NCBI GenBank assembly: GCA_965205055.1 | Contig: OZ242030.1 | Span: 1,736,001 to 1,800,000, forward strand | Direction of reading: 5' to 3' | DNA: 64,000 nucleotides | Source of the DNA: CBDBBY01 sp965205055 | GTDB taxonomy: Bacteria; Pseudomonadota; Alphaproteobacteria; Rhodobacterales; Rhodobacteraceae | Part shown: in pieces, positions 52,259 through 63,290 of the stretch | Numbering within the stretch: the stretch's first letter is position 1 | Layout of the letters: each line of letters starts with the position of its first letter | Made by a program: the position numbers and the translations under genes | The notes under the pieces: model-generated | The model's input: the letters and a program-made list of their open reading frames with translations, nothing else | Databases searched by the model: none | Told to the model about the DNA's origin: nothing

Positions 52259-55200
52259 TAAAACAATGGTTGCCAAACACGTCGGCCCGTGGAAAACCGC
52301 CGGATAACGTGATTGGGAAACTTTGAAATGCGCGCGCAGATACAACAAAGACCGATTGCGCGGTTCAATCTGAGACTAAACCCCTAGCGAATAGGAGGAC
52401 GCGCTCTGCTAACAACAGAATGGACTTGAAAAAGCAGAGTAAGTGTTGAACAAAACATTCTCTGGAAAATCCGGGACGATTCAACGGTCTATCAGCGCGA
52501 TATCAAGGAAGTAGCAGTTCATGGAAGTCAATTTTCAATCAGGGTCGTTATTCACACGGGTCTATTTGGCCGACGCAATAATCGGTGAAGCGGAATATCA
52601 GACAATTGATCCATTTGAGTTGGCCGGATCGCTCAAACCGATCTTTGACGAATTTCCCACCGAACTATCGCCTTCGGAAGCAAAAACGGAAGATGACCTA
52701 ATCTGGAAGGTTCTGTGTGTCCTTGGCTGGGAAAACTCGGAACGACAAGTAAACTTGGCTCCGAAGGGACGAGACAATGTTCCAGACGGGCTCTTGTTTC
52801 TTGATGAAAAAGCCAAAGCGACTGCCAACACCCATGTCGAGGACTGGAAGCGATATGAACATGGAGCAGTACTGGTAGAGTCGAAACGATGGGGCAGACC
52901 GCTGGATCGGGGGCTTGGAAAGAAGGACGAAGTGACTGCCCCTTCAACCCAGATGCTACGATATCTCAGACGTGTTGATGACCTCACAAATGGCAACCTA
53001 CGCTGGGGTTTCCTGACAAACGGTGCAGTCTGGCGTCTCTACTACCAAGGCGCGCGGTCGGTATCTGAACAATTCTTCGAAATCGATCTGGCTGGTCTGC
53101 TTCGGGTCCAAGGTGATCTTCTAGACGCTAAAGATGTTGAGCAAGTCCAAGCCGAACGCAATCACTGGTTGCGGGTCTTTGCTTTGATGTTCCGGCGAGA
53201 GTCGTTCGCTCCGTCATCCAGTGACCCCAGGATCTTTCCTATCCGGGCGTTGGAAGAAGGACGTTTCTACGAAGAACGGGTAGCAAAAAACCTCTCCGAC
53301 GTCGTATTTCAAACTGTCTTCCCAGAATTGGCAAAGGCAATTGCGGCAGACAAACCTGATGCCAGCCTAGACGAGGTTCGCCACGCTGCTTTGATCCTGC
53401 TCTACCGACTGCTGTTCTTTCTCTACGCCGAAGACCGGAACCTGCTTCCGGTGCGGGACGAACGATATGATGATTACGGATTGAGGGATAAAGTTCGAGG
53501 TGATGTCGGCAGGCGAAAAGACAAGAACGATACTTTCTCCGATCTTCAGGCACATTACTGGTCGATGATCGACGGGCTTTCGCGGGCCATCGATAAAGGT
53601 GACACCTCTATCGGATTGCCACCCTACAACGGCGGCTTGTTCAATCGGGAGGCCACGCCCCTCCTTGCAGAGTTACGTATACCTGATAGCGTGATGGCAG
53701 AGGTCATTGACCTGCTAAGCTACGAACGGCGGGGCGGCAAACGCCGATATATCAACTACCGTGACCTCAGCGTCCAACAGCTTGGTTCGATTTACGAGCG
53801 CCTACTTGAATTTGAAATAAAACGCGACCCACAACAAGGGCTAATTGTTCGGCCAAATCTCTTCGCACGAAAGTCCTCGGGTTCCTACTATACGCCGGAT
53901 GAACTCGTCGGTCTGATCCTGAAAGAGACACTGGAGCCATTGATTGAGGACAAGGTCTCGGCTTTCCGAGCCAAGGTTTCTGAACTAGCCCATTCCGAGA
54001 CTGAAGAAAACGACAAGATCAGCCATCTTCGTAAAATCGACCCAGCAGAAGCACTGCTAACCCTTCGCATTTGCGATCCGGCTATGGGATCTGGGCATTT
54101 TCTCGTCAATCTTGTGGACTATCTGGCAGACAGCGTAATCGAAACCTTGGCGGAAGTTACCAGCATCGTAGACTGGGCCAAAGAGCCATATACCTCACCG
54201 CTCGCCGACCGCATTAACGATATTCGAACGACCATCAAGTCCAATGCGGACAAGAACAACTGGACCGTAGATATCGAACAACTCGACGACCGGCACATTG
54301 TCCGCCGTATGGTATTGAAACGCTGCATCTATGGAGTAGACAAGAATTCAATGGCGGTGGAACTCGCCAAGGTATCTCTGTGGCTACACACCTTCACCGT
54401 GGGGGCTCCTCTATCATTCCTCGACCACCATCTTCGCTGTGGTGATAGCCTGTTCGGGGAAACCGTTGGCAAAGTGATCAAGCGGCTTAACGCCGATGGC
54501 CAGGAACTGCTTATCAGCGATGCCTTGACCAAAGCTTACGCATCAGCCGCTTCAATGCAGACCATCGAAGGTTTGACCGATGCGGAGATCGCAGAAGCCC
54601 GTCGCTCGGCAGAAATCTTTCAGCGCGTGGTCACCATGACTAATCCGTTGGATCAGTTCATGAAGTTGATCCACGCCATCGATTGGCTTGGCCTTACCGC
54701 CAAGGAAGACAAAGTCGCAATCAAAGCATGGTTGGACGGTCAGTTTGGCGATCCGATAGAGATTGCCAGCGGCCAAATCAAGATCAATTCTCTAGCTTCC
54801 GCCAGTACCCAAGATGCCGTAATTCCCTTTGAGACGCCTGCTCAAGACGGTCAAATTGCTTTAGCTGCGCCTGCTGCCCAAGAGGAGATTGCCCGCTTTT
54901 CGGTCATTCTGCGCGACGCCCATACGCTGATTGAGGAGGAACGGTTCCTGAACTGGGAGGTAGCCTTCCCAGGTGTTTGGCGGCAGTGGGATGGAGAACG
55001 GACCGGAGGGTTTGATGCATTGATCGGAAATCCACCATGGGATGTCTATGAATTTGAGGAAGTCCCATGGTTTGAAAATCGGGATCCAGTGGTGGCGAAA
55101 TCAGGAAAATCAGAACGAAAGAATCAAATCAAGACACTGCAGGCGCAAAGCAGCCCCCTCTCAGCGGAATTCGAACAAGCCAGAACAAGACTTCGTCAAG

Positions 55201-55274
55201 GTTCTACCTTGATCAAAAAGGGCGGGACAGCACTCACTTGGAATATCAAGGGAAAGTTAGAGTATGAACGGAAA

Positions 55275-56225
55275 TTCATGAATCCCATTTTATTACTTAT
55301 TATCAGCATGTTGTGGCTCTTGCGATCCGGCGCATCATGAAGCGGCACGCGGCCAGCTGCGCCCACGCCAGAGAGCTCTCCAAGCTCCGCTCGTAGTCCT
55401 TCGCCAGACGCCGGCAGCGCGACATCCAGGCGAAGGTCCGCTCCACGACCCAGCGGCGGTAGAGAACCGTGAACCCTTTGATATCTTTGGGTTTTTTGAC
55501 AATCTCAAGATCGGATCCGATGCCGAGCTTCTTGAGCGCGGACGCCAGCTTCTCTCCCCGGTATCCGCCGTCCGCCCAGATTTTCTTGATGTGCGGCGCC
55601 TTCTCCAGCACTCCGAGGATCACCGCCGGAGCTCCGTCCCGATCCTGCACCGAAGCCGCGTGGACGGCGAGCCCGAGCGGGAACCCTTCGGCGTCGACGA
55701 CGAGGTGTCGCTTGCGCCCCTTGACCTTCTTGCCCGCGTCGTAGCCCGAAGGCCCGCCGCTCTCCGTCGTCTTCACCGATTGGGTGTCGATCGCCGCCGC
55801 AGTCGGGGTCGCGGAGCGTCCGGCCAGCTTGCGCCCGAGGCTGCGAAGCTTGTCCGTCATCCGGTCGATGACCCCGTTGCGACTCCAGAGATAGAAATAA
55901 TACTGGACCGTCGTAACTGGTGGAAAACAATGAGGAATCGCCCGCCACTGGCCTCCGGTGGCGAGCACAAACTGGATCGCGTTGAACACCTCCCGAAGGT
56001 CTGTCTTGCGGGGGCGTCCTCTCTTGGACGGAGGCGGAAGGCACGGTTCGACCAAATTCCATTCCTCATCCGTCAAATCGCTTTCAAATCGATCCCGAGG
56101 GCGTGTATACTCGGTTTTGGTGGTCTCGTTCCAGGGCATGTCAGGTATCCTTTTGTCGGGTTCAAGGTTGACGAAAGATACCACATCTTGGCGAGGCCAC
56201 TCAACATCTAGGCGAAGCTGCTGAA
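55275..56225 (-). mobile_element. IS5-family element inserted in the restriction-modification gene
   Basis: About 950 bp between RKF (55278) and EFSFKLL (56222) of the split gene. A single intact transposase lies on the minus strand. I could not fix exact ends or target duplication by eye, so coordinates are approximate. The excellent state of the transposase and of both gene halves suggests a recent insertion. Confidence 0.75.
55303..56136 (-). CDS. IS5-family transposase
   Basis: 277 residues from MPWNETTKTEY (56136); a 16-codon extension is open. N-terminal DUF4096-like part DRFESDLTDEEWNLVEPCLP, then DDE residues in AAAIDTQSVKTTESGG (Asp), KIWADGGYRGEKL (Asp) and WVVERTFAWMSRCRRLAKDY (Glu). 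Intact. Confidence 0.92.
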   Translation of the reverse strand, partial: PWNETTKTEYTRPRDRFESDLTDEEWNLVEPCLPPPSKRGRPRKTDLREVFNAIQFVLATGGQWRAIPHCFPPVTTVQYYFYLWSRNGVIDRMTDKLRSLGRKLAGRSATPTAAAIDTQSVKTTESGGPSGYDAGKKVKGRKRHLVVDAEGFPLGLAVHAASVQDRDGAPAVILGVLEKAPHIKKIWADGGYRGEKLASALKKLGIGSDLEIVKKPKDIKGFTVLYRRWVVERTFAWMSRCRRLAKDYERSLESSLAWAQLAACRFMMRRIARATTC

Positions 56226-57683
56226 TTTTCGTTCAAGCTCTTAGATCTGTACAAGTTGTTTGTGGAAAGAGCGGTTCAGCTATTGGCTCCAAAAGGTTTG
56301 GTGGGATTGTTGGTGAAAACCGGCATCGCTACTGACAAAGGAACCTCAGCTTTCTTCCACGACCGTGCTGTTTCTGGTTGTGTGAAGACATTGTTTGATT
56401 TTGAAAACAAAAAGGTCTTCTTTCCGGATATCGACGCTAGGGAAAAATTCTGTGTGTTCGTCGTATCTCAAGACCGCAAATTCAACGCAACCGATTGCGC
56501 ATACTACCTGCACTCAGTCGAAGAACTTGAGGATCCAGATCGACGTTTTCAACTCTCAGCTAGTGACTTTGCCCATGTTAATCCAAACTCAAAGACTTCC
56601 CCAATTTTCCGGCGAAAGCGTGATGCTGAATTGACCGCTCAGGTTTACGGAAACCAACCAATTCTGTCCTTGCATTCAGACAATGGAAAAAAACCGATCT
56701 GGCCGGTCGTTTACAACCAGATGCTGAATATCAGCACTGATGAATCACTGTTTCGTACTTTAAAGGAACTTGAAGGCACGGAGGGCGCATACCCAATCGG
56801 GAAAAACAGGTACCAGAATGCCGATGGAATCTGGCTCCCTCTCTACGAAGGAAAGATGGCACAAGCTTATGATCACCGAGCTTCAGACGTTTATATCAAC
56901 CCAGAGAACGTATATCGGCAAGGGCAAAAGCTGTCAGTATCGGCCGAGGCGAAAGGCGATCCGGACCGATATCCAGTGCCCCGGCTCTACGTACAAGATT
57001 GCGGCAAGTGGCCCAATTCAGATGAATGGATCATCGCTTTCAAAGATATAACGAAAACGACTAACATGCGAACTATGATTGCGACTCTCCTGCCGAAGTC
57101 AGGGGTGGCACACACTTTTCCAGTCTTGTCGCTCAAGCCCGAAGTCAAGAATCGAGCCCCAACCGCTTCAGTCATCCTTGGCAATTTGAACTCGATACCT
57201 TTCGACTACATTGCCCGACAAAAGGTGCCGGGCACACATTTCACCTGGTTAGTGCTGGAACAACTTCCAATAGTTCCGTTAGAAAACATGAAGGAAATTG
57301 GATTCGGCGATGTGAGCGCTTGGGATTTGATTGCCAGTTCAGTCCTTGAGCTCACTTACACCGCACACGACTTGACCTCCTTCGCTAGGGATATGGGCCA
57401 CGTGGATTGTAAGAGCGAGGTGCTGCCACCCTTCACTTGGAATGAGGCTCGCCGCCTTCGTCTGAAGGCTAAGCTCGACGCCGTGTTTTTCTGCCTCTAT
57501 GGCATCTTCAACCCCGAGAGCCGGGAACAAAGCCGCGACGATATCCGCTACATCTATTCTACATTCCCGATTGTAGAGAAACAGGAAACGCAGGCCCATG
57601 GCCGCTACCTCTCTCGCGATCTGGCTTTGGCATATTGCAACACTCTTGCCGCTGGACATCCTGAGGCTGAGCCAGAAATTTGA

Positions 57684-58290
57684 TGAAGAAATTACTTTTG
57701 CGGATGAGCAAGTAAAGATACATGAGGCCGTTGAATAACCCGGCCCTTGGCGATTTCCGGGTTGGCTAACGCGGTACCGTACGGGCAGAGTCTGGCGAAT
57801 CCGACGCGCATGCGGCGAATCTGCCCCCCCCCATCGCGCCAGAACCTCGGAAACGAGCATTTCACGCATCCGAATCAAGCCAGAGGCGGAGACGCGCATC
57901 GAAAGTGGCCGCGAGCCGCTTCAGTTTGATCGCAGTGGCCGTCAGGTAGAACTGAATTTATGTTTCCAAGGCCGCGCGGCGCAGCGCAACTGTGAATCAG
58001 CGTGCAAAAGTGACTTCCCCATTTCGATGTGTGTTCAACTGCTCTTTCGAAACGTCCGCCGACGGGTGCGGCAGCGACGGATAGTCATCGCCGATGATCA
58101 CCGTCCTGCACCAGCTCTGCTTGGAAAGACAGTCGCTACGGAGCGGGCAGCGCGCGCAGTCCTTCGCCTTGGCGTGGAAGAACCGCCCTTGTTTTTGAGG
58201 CTTACCCGGACTCAGCACCTCGCCCCGAGGGTACTTCGTAATGTTGTGCATCGCATCGTAGCGGTCCATCAAGTGCTATGTGAGCAACTG
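57684..58290 (-). pseudogene. IS1182-like transposase remnants
   Basis: The minus strand from 58272 reads DAMHNITKYPRGEVLSPGKP, KAKDCARCPLRSDCLSK and IIGDDYPSLPHP, a zinc-knuckle region of IS1182-type transposases. Around 57960-57870 it reads FYLTATAIKLKRLAATFDAR, the usual C-terminus. The piece in between is deleted and stops interrupt. This family member differs from the complete element at 46346. 57684-57860 holds nothing recognised. Confidence 0.65.
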
Positions 58291-58439
58291 TATCTCGAGA
58301 TCGTCGAAATTCAGGTCCGCACGGGTTTCGCTCGATGCGTGGAAAGCATGGAAAGCTTGTGGACAATCCCTGCCGACGCAGTAGGCCGGGCCGCGGATCC
58401 GGGCGGGGATTGACCACGAACCTTTCCACACTGTCCGCG

Positions 58440-58640
58440 CGCCGACCGGTCAAAATGCCGGCCCTCCGCCGCTGCGTTGAACAAGGTCTCCGCTGCGTCG
58501 GGCCGGCGTGGCCTCGGCGCCTTGGCCTCGATCCGCCATCCGGGTTGCGCCGCCCCGGTGCCGTCGGGATGCACCTTGACGCTGGTGCTGTCGAGGCCGA
58601 AGCATGCCGAAGGCGAGTCCTGCCCTGTTATGTCCGCGCA
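58440..58640 (-). pseudogene. IS5 (IS427-group) transposase fragment
   Basis: The minus strand reads CFGLDSTSVKVHPDGTGAA, matching the first catalytic region of the IS5 transposase at 51438, then loses similarity. No ends are visible. The stretch up to 58775 shows nothing else. Confidence 0.7.
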
Positions 58641-58817
58641 CGTAAGTAAGTGAGACCTTAAACTACGAGGTATCGCCGTGCGCACAAGCCGCCTAGCAAA
58701 CTTCCTAGATCTCAACAGAGTTAGTGCCCGCACAGCCAACTCGAGCCGACCCTCTACACACTTCGCACGTCCCTGTTGCGGAGGCACCCAAATCAGCATC
58801 GCCTCGCGGACATCCCG

Positions 58818-59525
58818 ATGACCCGTGCCGACCCACGCGAGGATCCGATCACCTCAAGGACGGCACCTGTGATCGACTTGCAGCAGCTTTGGGACCTTTT
58901 CGCTGATCGAACAGTTGATGGTCTGCGGCACAGGCTCATCAGACATGCTCGCCGCAAGTTCCCTTCTCTCTCGGGTGCCACGGAATTCGCTGAAGATGTC
59001 GTCGCCGAGGCTATCGACTCCGCAGTATCGGTGCTCTCCAGCGGAGGCCGTATCCGCCAGCCCGCCGCGTGGCTCTACAAGACCGTCAAGCGCATTGGCG
59101 CCCAGCGTCTTCGTGATGCCGAAATCCTTCGCGCGCACGGCCATGAAATTGCCTCCGCTCTCTCTAGCGATCAATACCTTCCCTCTGTCCTGGTCGAGTT
59201 GGATGCTCAGCGTACGGGGCAGCTTGCAGAAGCCCTCTCTCACGCGCACCGAATCCTTCCGCGTATCGGTCGGGGACAGGTGCTGGCGGTCATGAAACTT
59301 TTCCTCGAGGCCATTGAAGAGGATATCCCCGACTATCCCCCGGCGGCCATCGCCGACACATTGGGAATCTCGGAACCGCAAGCGAGAGCATTGCTGCACA
59401 GGGGGCTCGCCCGCCTGCGCACGGAAGCCGAACGAGATGGCTTGACCCTGCCTGAAGGCTTCGCCCCTGAGCCCCACGAACTTTACGGAAGCCCGTTAGA
59501 CTCGGATGAGGAGACAAAAAGATGA
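58818..59525 (+). CDS. Sigma-70-like (ECF type) factor, first gene of the helicase/nuclease cassette
   Basis: 235 residues from ATG 58818; a TTG at 58776 would add 14. A region-2-like part (VDGLRHRLIRHARRKFPSLS, FAEDVVAEAIDSAVSV, QPAAWLYKTVKRIGAQRLRD) is followed by a region-4-like HTH (PAAIADTLGISEPQARALLH, RGLARLRTEA). It could direct transcription of the cassette or act as a DNA-binding part of it. The stop overlaps the ParB-like start (ATGA). Base composition and codon use (more CGT, more even GC) differ from the rest of the window. Confidence 0.75.
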   Translation: MTRADPREDPITSRTAPVIDLQQLWDLFADRTVDGLRHRLIRHARRKFPSLSGATEFAEDVVAEAIDSAVSVLSSGGRIRQPAAWLYKTVKRIGAQRLRDAEILRAHGHEIASALSSDQYLPSVLVELDAQRTGQLAEALSHAHRILPRIGRGQVLAVMKLFLEAIEEDIPDYPPAAIADTLGISEPQARALLHRGLARLRTEAERDGLTLPEGFAPEPHELYGSPLDSDEETKR

Positions 59526-61066
59526 ATCCCGAGATCCAACTTCAGCGTGGTTATGAACTGCTTTTTGAGAGGGTGAAGTCCATTTCCGAGGACTGTACGG
59601 AAGACCTTGAGCGTATCCGTCTCGAAGGGGCTAGGGATCCGATGAGTAGTCAGGAGGTCGTCAATCTCTTAAGCCGGTGTATCGACGAGGCTAGCCTCGG
59701 TGCACGACGCCGTGGAGACCGCTCGACCGCAAAGCGTCTGGAAACCACCAAGGAGCAGATCATGCGTGAAGTGTTGCAGTCACGTGAGCAGGTCGATTTG
59801 CCTGATGGATCGGAGGTTAACCTCGTCCACCAGCCGCTAACTCTCCGCAGTCACGATGGCGTCCAGCCTCGTCCGGTTCAGCCGTCCCCGGTCTTTCACG
59901 GCCGCTCCATCCCAGTCAAAGAAGGATTCATCGACGTCCAAGACATCCGCCTCTGGGGGGATAACCAGAGGTTGAGGATCCATGTGGACCAATTCGAGAA
60001 GACACACGGTCACAGTCCGACCTCTGAGGATCTCGTGCGCATTATGAGGAGCGAAGCCAACTTGCCTGGTCTGGAGGAGATAGACCAGTTCAAGATTGAG
60101 GAGTTAGCCCGGAGCATTGCTTCCAGCGGCGTCCGCCACCCGCCGGTCATCTCCCATGACGGTATCTTGCTGGACGGGAACCGCCGAGTTACGGCATCCC
60201 TCTACGTCCTCGCCAGCGACAAATTCAAGCCTCAAGCGAAGGCCCGGGCGCGGACACTCCGTGTGTGGCAGCTTACCGAGCACGCGACGCAAGACGAAAA
60301 GGATGCTGTTGTGGTGTCCCTCAACTTCGAGCCGGACTACAAGAAGGACTGGCCCGAGTACGTGAAGGGTCGGATCCTCTACGACGAGTGGCGCACGACT
60401 CTGCGGAACGAGGATCGTCCGGGCGTCGCGCGCCAAAAGGAATTGAGGCGCGATCTGGCGGGGCGTTTCGCGATCACTACTGAAAGGCTCAACCGCTATC
60501 TCCAGATGGTCGAACTGTCGGACGAGTTCGAGGAGCGGGCGCGGACTAAAAGGGGAAAGGATGCCCACGAGGCGCAGCACCGGGCGAATGAGTACTTCCA
60601 GTATTTCGACGAACTTGGGAAGGGACAGTCCGCGGGAGGCGTTAACTGGGCCCTCAACCAAGACGAAAATTTCAAAGCCTTGGTTTTCGACCTCCTGTAC
60701 GATCGCAAATTTCGCAACTGGAAGGCAATCCGGGATCTAAAGTACGTATATCAGAACGATGAGGCCACTAAGTTCCTACGCGACGCTAAGGATGAAGACG
60801 ACCACAGTCTGGCGCAGGAAATAGTTGACGACGGGCTCTCCGCGGGGCGTACGGCCCGAGCAGCAGAGCGCCGTGTCGGTGCCAACAAACGCATCGAGAT
60901 GTTCGTAAACTGGCTTAACGAGGTTCCAGTCAACCTCTTCTCCCCGGATTCTCCCGGAGCGATAACGGAGAGTAACCTCCGGGCACTCTACAAAGCGCTG
61001 AAGCTCGTTGAGGTCCACGTCCCTGAGAAGATCCGTCGCGACGCCGAATCCGGTTCGGCGCAGTAA
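59522..61066 (+). CDS. ParB/Srx-domain protein
   Basis: 514 residues. The ParB/sulfiredoxin-like core lies at about 145-245: DQFKIEELARSIASSGVRHP, PVISHDGILLDGNRRVTASL, the DGNRR motif being typical of ParB-N nucleotide-binding proteins. The N-terminal 130 residues and the long C-terminal helical part (KEQ, YFDELGKGQSAGG, NLRALYKALKLVEVHVPEKI) have no clear family. It is not a partition ParB (no ParA neighbour). Comparable ParB-like proteins occur in DNA-modification and defence clusters such as Dpd and Dnd (DndB). The 4 bp overlap with the sigma gene and 15 bp gap to the helicase show one operon. Confidence 0.82.
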   Translation: MNPEIQLQRGYELLFERVKSISEDCTEDLERIRLEGARDPMSSQEVVNLLSRCIDEASLGARRRGDRSTAKRLETTKEQIMREVLQSREQVDLPDGSEVNLVHQPLTLRSHDGVQPRPVQPSPVFHGRSIPVKEGFIDVQDIRLWGDNQRLRIHVDQFEKTHGHSPTSEDLVRIMRSEANLPGLEEIDQFKIEELARSIASSGVRHPPVISHDGILLDGNRRVTASLYVLASDKFKPQAKARARTLRVWQLTEHATQDEKDAVVVSLNFEPDYKKDWPEYVKGRILYDEWRTTLRNEDRPGVARQKELRRDLAGRFAITTERLNRYLQMVELSDEFEERARTKRGKDAHEAQHRANEYFQYFDELGKGQSAGGVNWALNQDENFKALVFDLLYDRKFRNWKAIRDLKYVYQNDEATKFLRDAKDEDDHSLAQEIVDDGLSAGRTARAAERRVGANKRIEMFVNWLNEVPVNLFSPDSPGAITESNLRALYKALKLVEVHVPEKIRRDAESGSAQ

Positions 61067-61081
61067 CGACGATCTGTCACC

Positions 61082-62857
61082 GTGCTCAAATTTGACGTCC
61101 GGGTCGCGGAGAACCTCGACGCCCTGCTGTTGAGGTCCAGCGATGGAACCAACGAGGTTGATGCCGTGAGCTTCATCCGTCGCGCCCTCCCCGGCGGGGC
61201 CGACGTCCGGAGGTCTGTCGAAGGCATTAGGGTTGCCGCGTGGAGCACCCCGTCTCTGCTGTCGGCCGGGATCGCCGTCCATTGGACGGCCGCCGCCCAC
61301 AGGTACGCGACGAACCGAGCGTCCGCTATTGCGGCATACCCCCGTCTGCGAGAGTCACTGAGGGCACTCCGGGAGGGCGGTGCGGCGGTTGCCCGCCGGA
61401 CGGTGGTCGACAGTCACGTCCTCGATGTCCTCGACGCTCACCAGCTAGTAAACGTCGCCGCCATGACGCTTCCTGATGGGTTCGGGGTCTGTCTTTTCGA
61501 CGAGCAGGGTGCCGGCAAGACGGTGAGCTTGATCTTCGCCTACGACCTGCTCGCGGCTCGTGGCGAGGTGGATCAAGTTCTAGTGGTCGCCCCCAAGAGC
61601 ATGGTACCCGAGTGGCCAAAGGACTTCGTCAGGTTCCGACCGGGTCTCTACCGTGTGACGGTCGTTGCGGGCACGTCCCGGGAGAAGCGTGCTGCATTGT
61701 GTACCGCGTCGGACGTCTACGTAACCAACTTCGAAACCGTCGTGTCCATGGAGAACAACTTGGAGGCACTTTTGCGCCCTCGAGCCGAACGGAGCGTCTT
61801 GGTTGTCGACGAATCCTTCTTCGTTAAATCGCCGGACGCGAAGCGAACCCGTGCGTTACGCCGTCTCCGCGAGTGGTGCGGCCGTGCCTTCGTGCTCTGC
61901 GGGACACCAGCGCCGAACGCGCCTCAGGATTTAATTGAACAATTCAACCTAGTCGACTTCGGACTTGCCTTCGAGGGGGTTGCGATACCACCGGATCGAG
62001 ATTCGGCGCTGCCAGCCGTGCGTGCGGCGGTCGAAGGGCGTGGCCTTTACGTCCGTCATCTGAAGGAGCAGGTATTGCCCGAACTGCCCAGCCGGAGCTT
62101 CCGCCAACTGTACGTCCCGATGCGCCCGGAGCAGTCCCGGATCTACGAGCGCTTGCGCGATGACCTTGTTTCAGACGTCCGGTCGGTCTCCGAGTCCGAC
62201 TTCCGGCGTGAGTACGGCACCTATCTCGCCCGCAGGTCGGCACTCCTACAGGTCTGTTCAAACCCCGTCTCGGTCGTCGAGGGCTACGATGAGACGCCCG
62301 CAAAACTGGTTCTCCTCGACGACCTGCTCGACCGCTGGATCCGTCGTGAGGCGGAGAAGGTTGTCCTCTGGTCGTTCTACAGAGCGTCCATCGACGTACT
62401 CGTGTCTAGATATGCACACCTCGGCGTCGTACGTTACGATGGTGGCGTATCAGAAGTCTCTGAGCGTGGTGAGGCTGTTCGTCGTTTTCAGGAAGACGAT
62501 GACATCCGCTTGTTCGTAGCAAACCCTGCAGCTGCCGGTGCGGGGCTGACGCTCCACCGTGCCCGCTTGGCAGTCTACGAATCCATGTCGAACCAAGCCG
62601 CCCATTATCTCCAGAGTCTCGACCGGATCCACCGTCGCGGCCAAGCGCAAGAGGTTGAGTACGTGGTGTTACTTTGTCAGGATACCTTGGAAGAAGCCGA
62701 GTACGAGCGTCTATTGAGTAAGCAGCGTATGGCCGGAGACCTGCTCGGCGACGCCGTCTCCCGTCCTGTCACCCGGGAAAGCTTCCTCGCCGACTTGAAC
62801 CAAAACGCCCCTCTTGCCGCAAGGATGCGCGATGACCTCCCAGCCCGCTCCCTCTAG
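61082..62857 (+). CDS. SNF2-type superfamily 2 helicase/translocase
   Basis: 591 residues from GTG 61082. Motif I variant LFDEQGAGKTV at about 141-151, motif Ia VLVVAPKSMVPEWPKDFVRF, motif II VVDESFFVK (DESF), motif III FVLCGTPAPNAPQDL, and C-terminal motifs VLWSFYRASIDVL, VANPAAAGAGLTLHRA and QSLDRIHRRGQ (motif VI). The order and the RGQ ending are of the SNF2 group, which moves on double-stranded DNA. About 120 N-terminal residues precede the motor. The nuclease gene starts inside its 3' end (26 bp overlap). Confidence 0.9.
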   Translation: MLKFDVRVAENLDALLLRSSDGTNEVDAVSFIRRALPGGADVRRSVEGIRVAAWSTPSLLSAGIAVHWTAAAHRYATNRASAIAAYPRLRESLRALREGGAAVARRTVVDSHVLDVLDAHQLVNVAAMTLPDGFGVCLFDEQGAGKTVSLIFAYDLLAARGEVDQVLVVAPKSMVPEWPKDFVRFRPGLYRVTVVAGTSREKRAALCTASDVYVTNFETVVSMENNLEALLRPRAERSVLVVDESFFVKSPDAKRTRALRRLREWCGRAFVLCGTPAPNAPQDLIEQFNLVDFGLAFEGVAIPPDRDSALPAVRAAVEGRGLYVRHLKEQVLPELPSRSFRQLYVPMRPEQSRIYERLRDDLVSDVRSVSESDFRREYGTYLARRSALLQVCSNPVSVVEGYDETPAKLVLLDDLLDRWIRREAEKVVLWSFYRASIDVLVSRYAHLGVVRYDGGVSEVSERGEAVRRFQEDDDIRLFVANPAAAGAGLTLHRARLAVYESMSNQAAHYLQSLDRIHRRGQAQEVEYVVLLCQDTLEEAEYERLLSKQRMAGDLLGDAVSRPVTRESFLADLNQNAPLAARMRDDLPARSL

Positions 62858-63290
62858 CGGGATCAGTCAGTTGCATGAACTGCGCCGTGTCGAGCTCGAA
62901 GCGTTCGCCCACCACTTGGGTTTCAGCCTTCCGTTTCCTTTCCCCGATAGTTTGAGGCCTGACGTCGCCCTTTTCCACCCTGACCGTCGAGCCCTCTTCA
63001 TTGGGGATGCCAAGCACACCAAGCGCCCTACATCGCGAGCGACGCGTGCCCGTCTGTCGGCTTACTGCACTTGGTTCGGTTTCGCTCCCGGGGAGGAACT
63101 GGCTCTGTTTGCGCTCGCCTGCCTCGTTGGGGGCAGCCCTTGGTGGTCCTGGGTTCTTTTCGAGTTGATCTGCGACGTCGGGCTCATCTCCAGCCGTCCA
63201 TGGGTTCGACCGCTTTCTCGGTATACGGAACTCACATTGGTTTGCGTGCGTCGGCCTAAATTTGACTCCGGTAACCACAGAGCCGTCTGA
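62832..63290 (+). CDS. Small PD-(D/E)xK-like nuclease
   Basis: 152 residues from ATG 62832, overlapping the helicase end by 26 bp. PFPDSLRPDVALFHPDRRAL followed by FIGDAKHTKRPTSRATRARL gives a D...(D/E)xK pattern (RPDVAL, GDAK). The C-terminal half has hydrophobic strands. Membership in the PD-(D/E)xK superfamily is inferred from this motif and the helicase neighbour. The 3' end overlaps that of the converging endonuclease III-like gene by 35 bp. Confidence 0.68.
   Translation: MTSQPAPSSGISQLHELRRVELEAFAHHLGFSLPFPFPDSLRPDVALFHPDRRALFIGDAKHTKRPTSRATRARLSAYCTWFGFAPGEELALFALACLVGGSPWWSWVLFELICDVGLISSRPWVRPLSRYTELTLVCVRRPKFDSGNHRAV

Larger units (their letters stand above)
52521..57683 (+). pseudogene. 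Type IIG-like restriction-modification protein (Eco57I-type), split by an IS
   Basis: ATG 52521 (AAGGAAG upstream) opens a frame with a PD-(D/E)xK-like nuclease part (PDGLLF, then AVLVESKRWG at about 119). Adenine-methyltransferase motif I (DPAMGSGHFLVNLVDYLAD, about 518) and motif IV (IGNPPWDVYEF, about 838) follow. After RKF (about 55278) an IS5-family element intervenes. The protein resumes near 56222 with FSFKLLDLYKLFVERAVQLL and runs through KTGIATDKGTSAFF to a stop at 57683. Uninterrupted it would be about 1400 residues. Restriction should be lost. The first 939-codon frame could still yield a truncated protein. Confidence 0.85.

Noticed and set aside
58311..58799. 162-codon minus-strand frame upstream of the sigma-like gene
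   Set aside because: Only a short stretch matches an IS5 transposase; the rest is unrelated, so it is IS debris and not a gene.
59522..61066. Chromosome or plasmid partition ParB and a replication origin
   Set aside because: There is no ParA-type ATPase beside it, no parS-like repeats were noticed, and the neighbours are a helicase and nuclease, so a partition role is unlikely.
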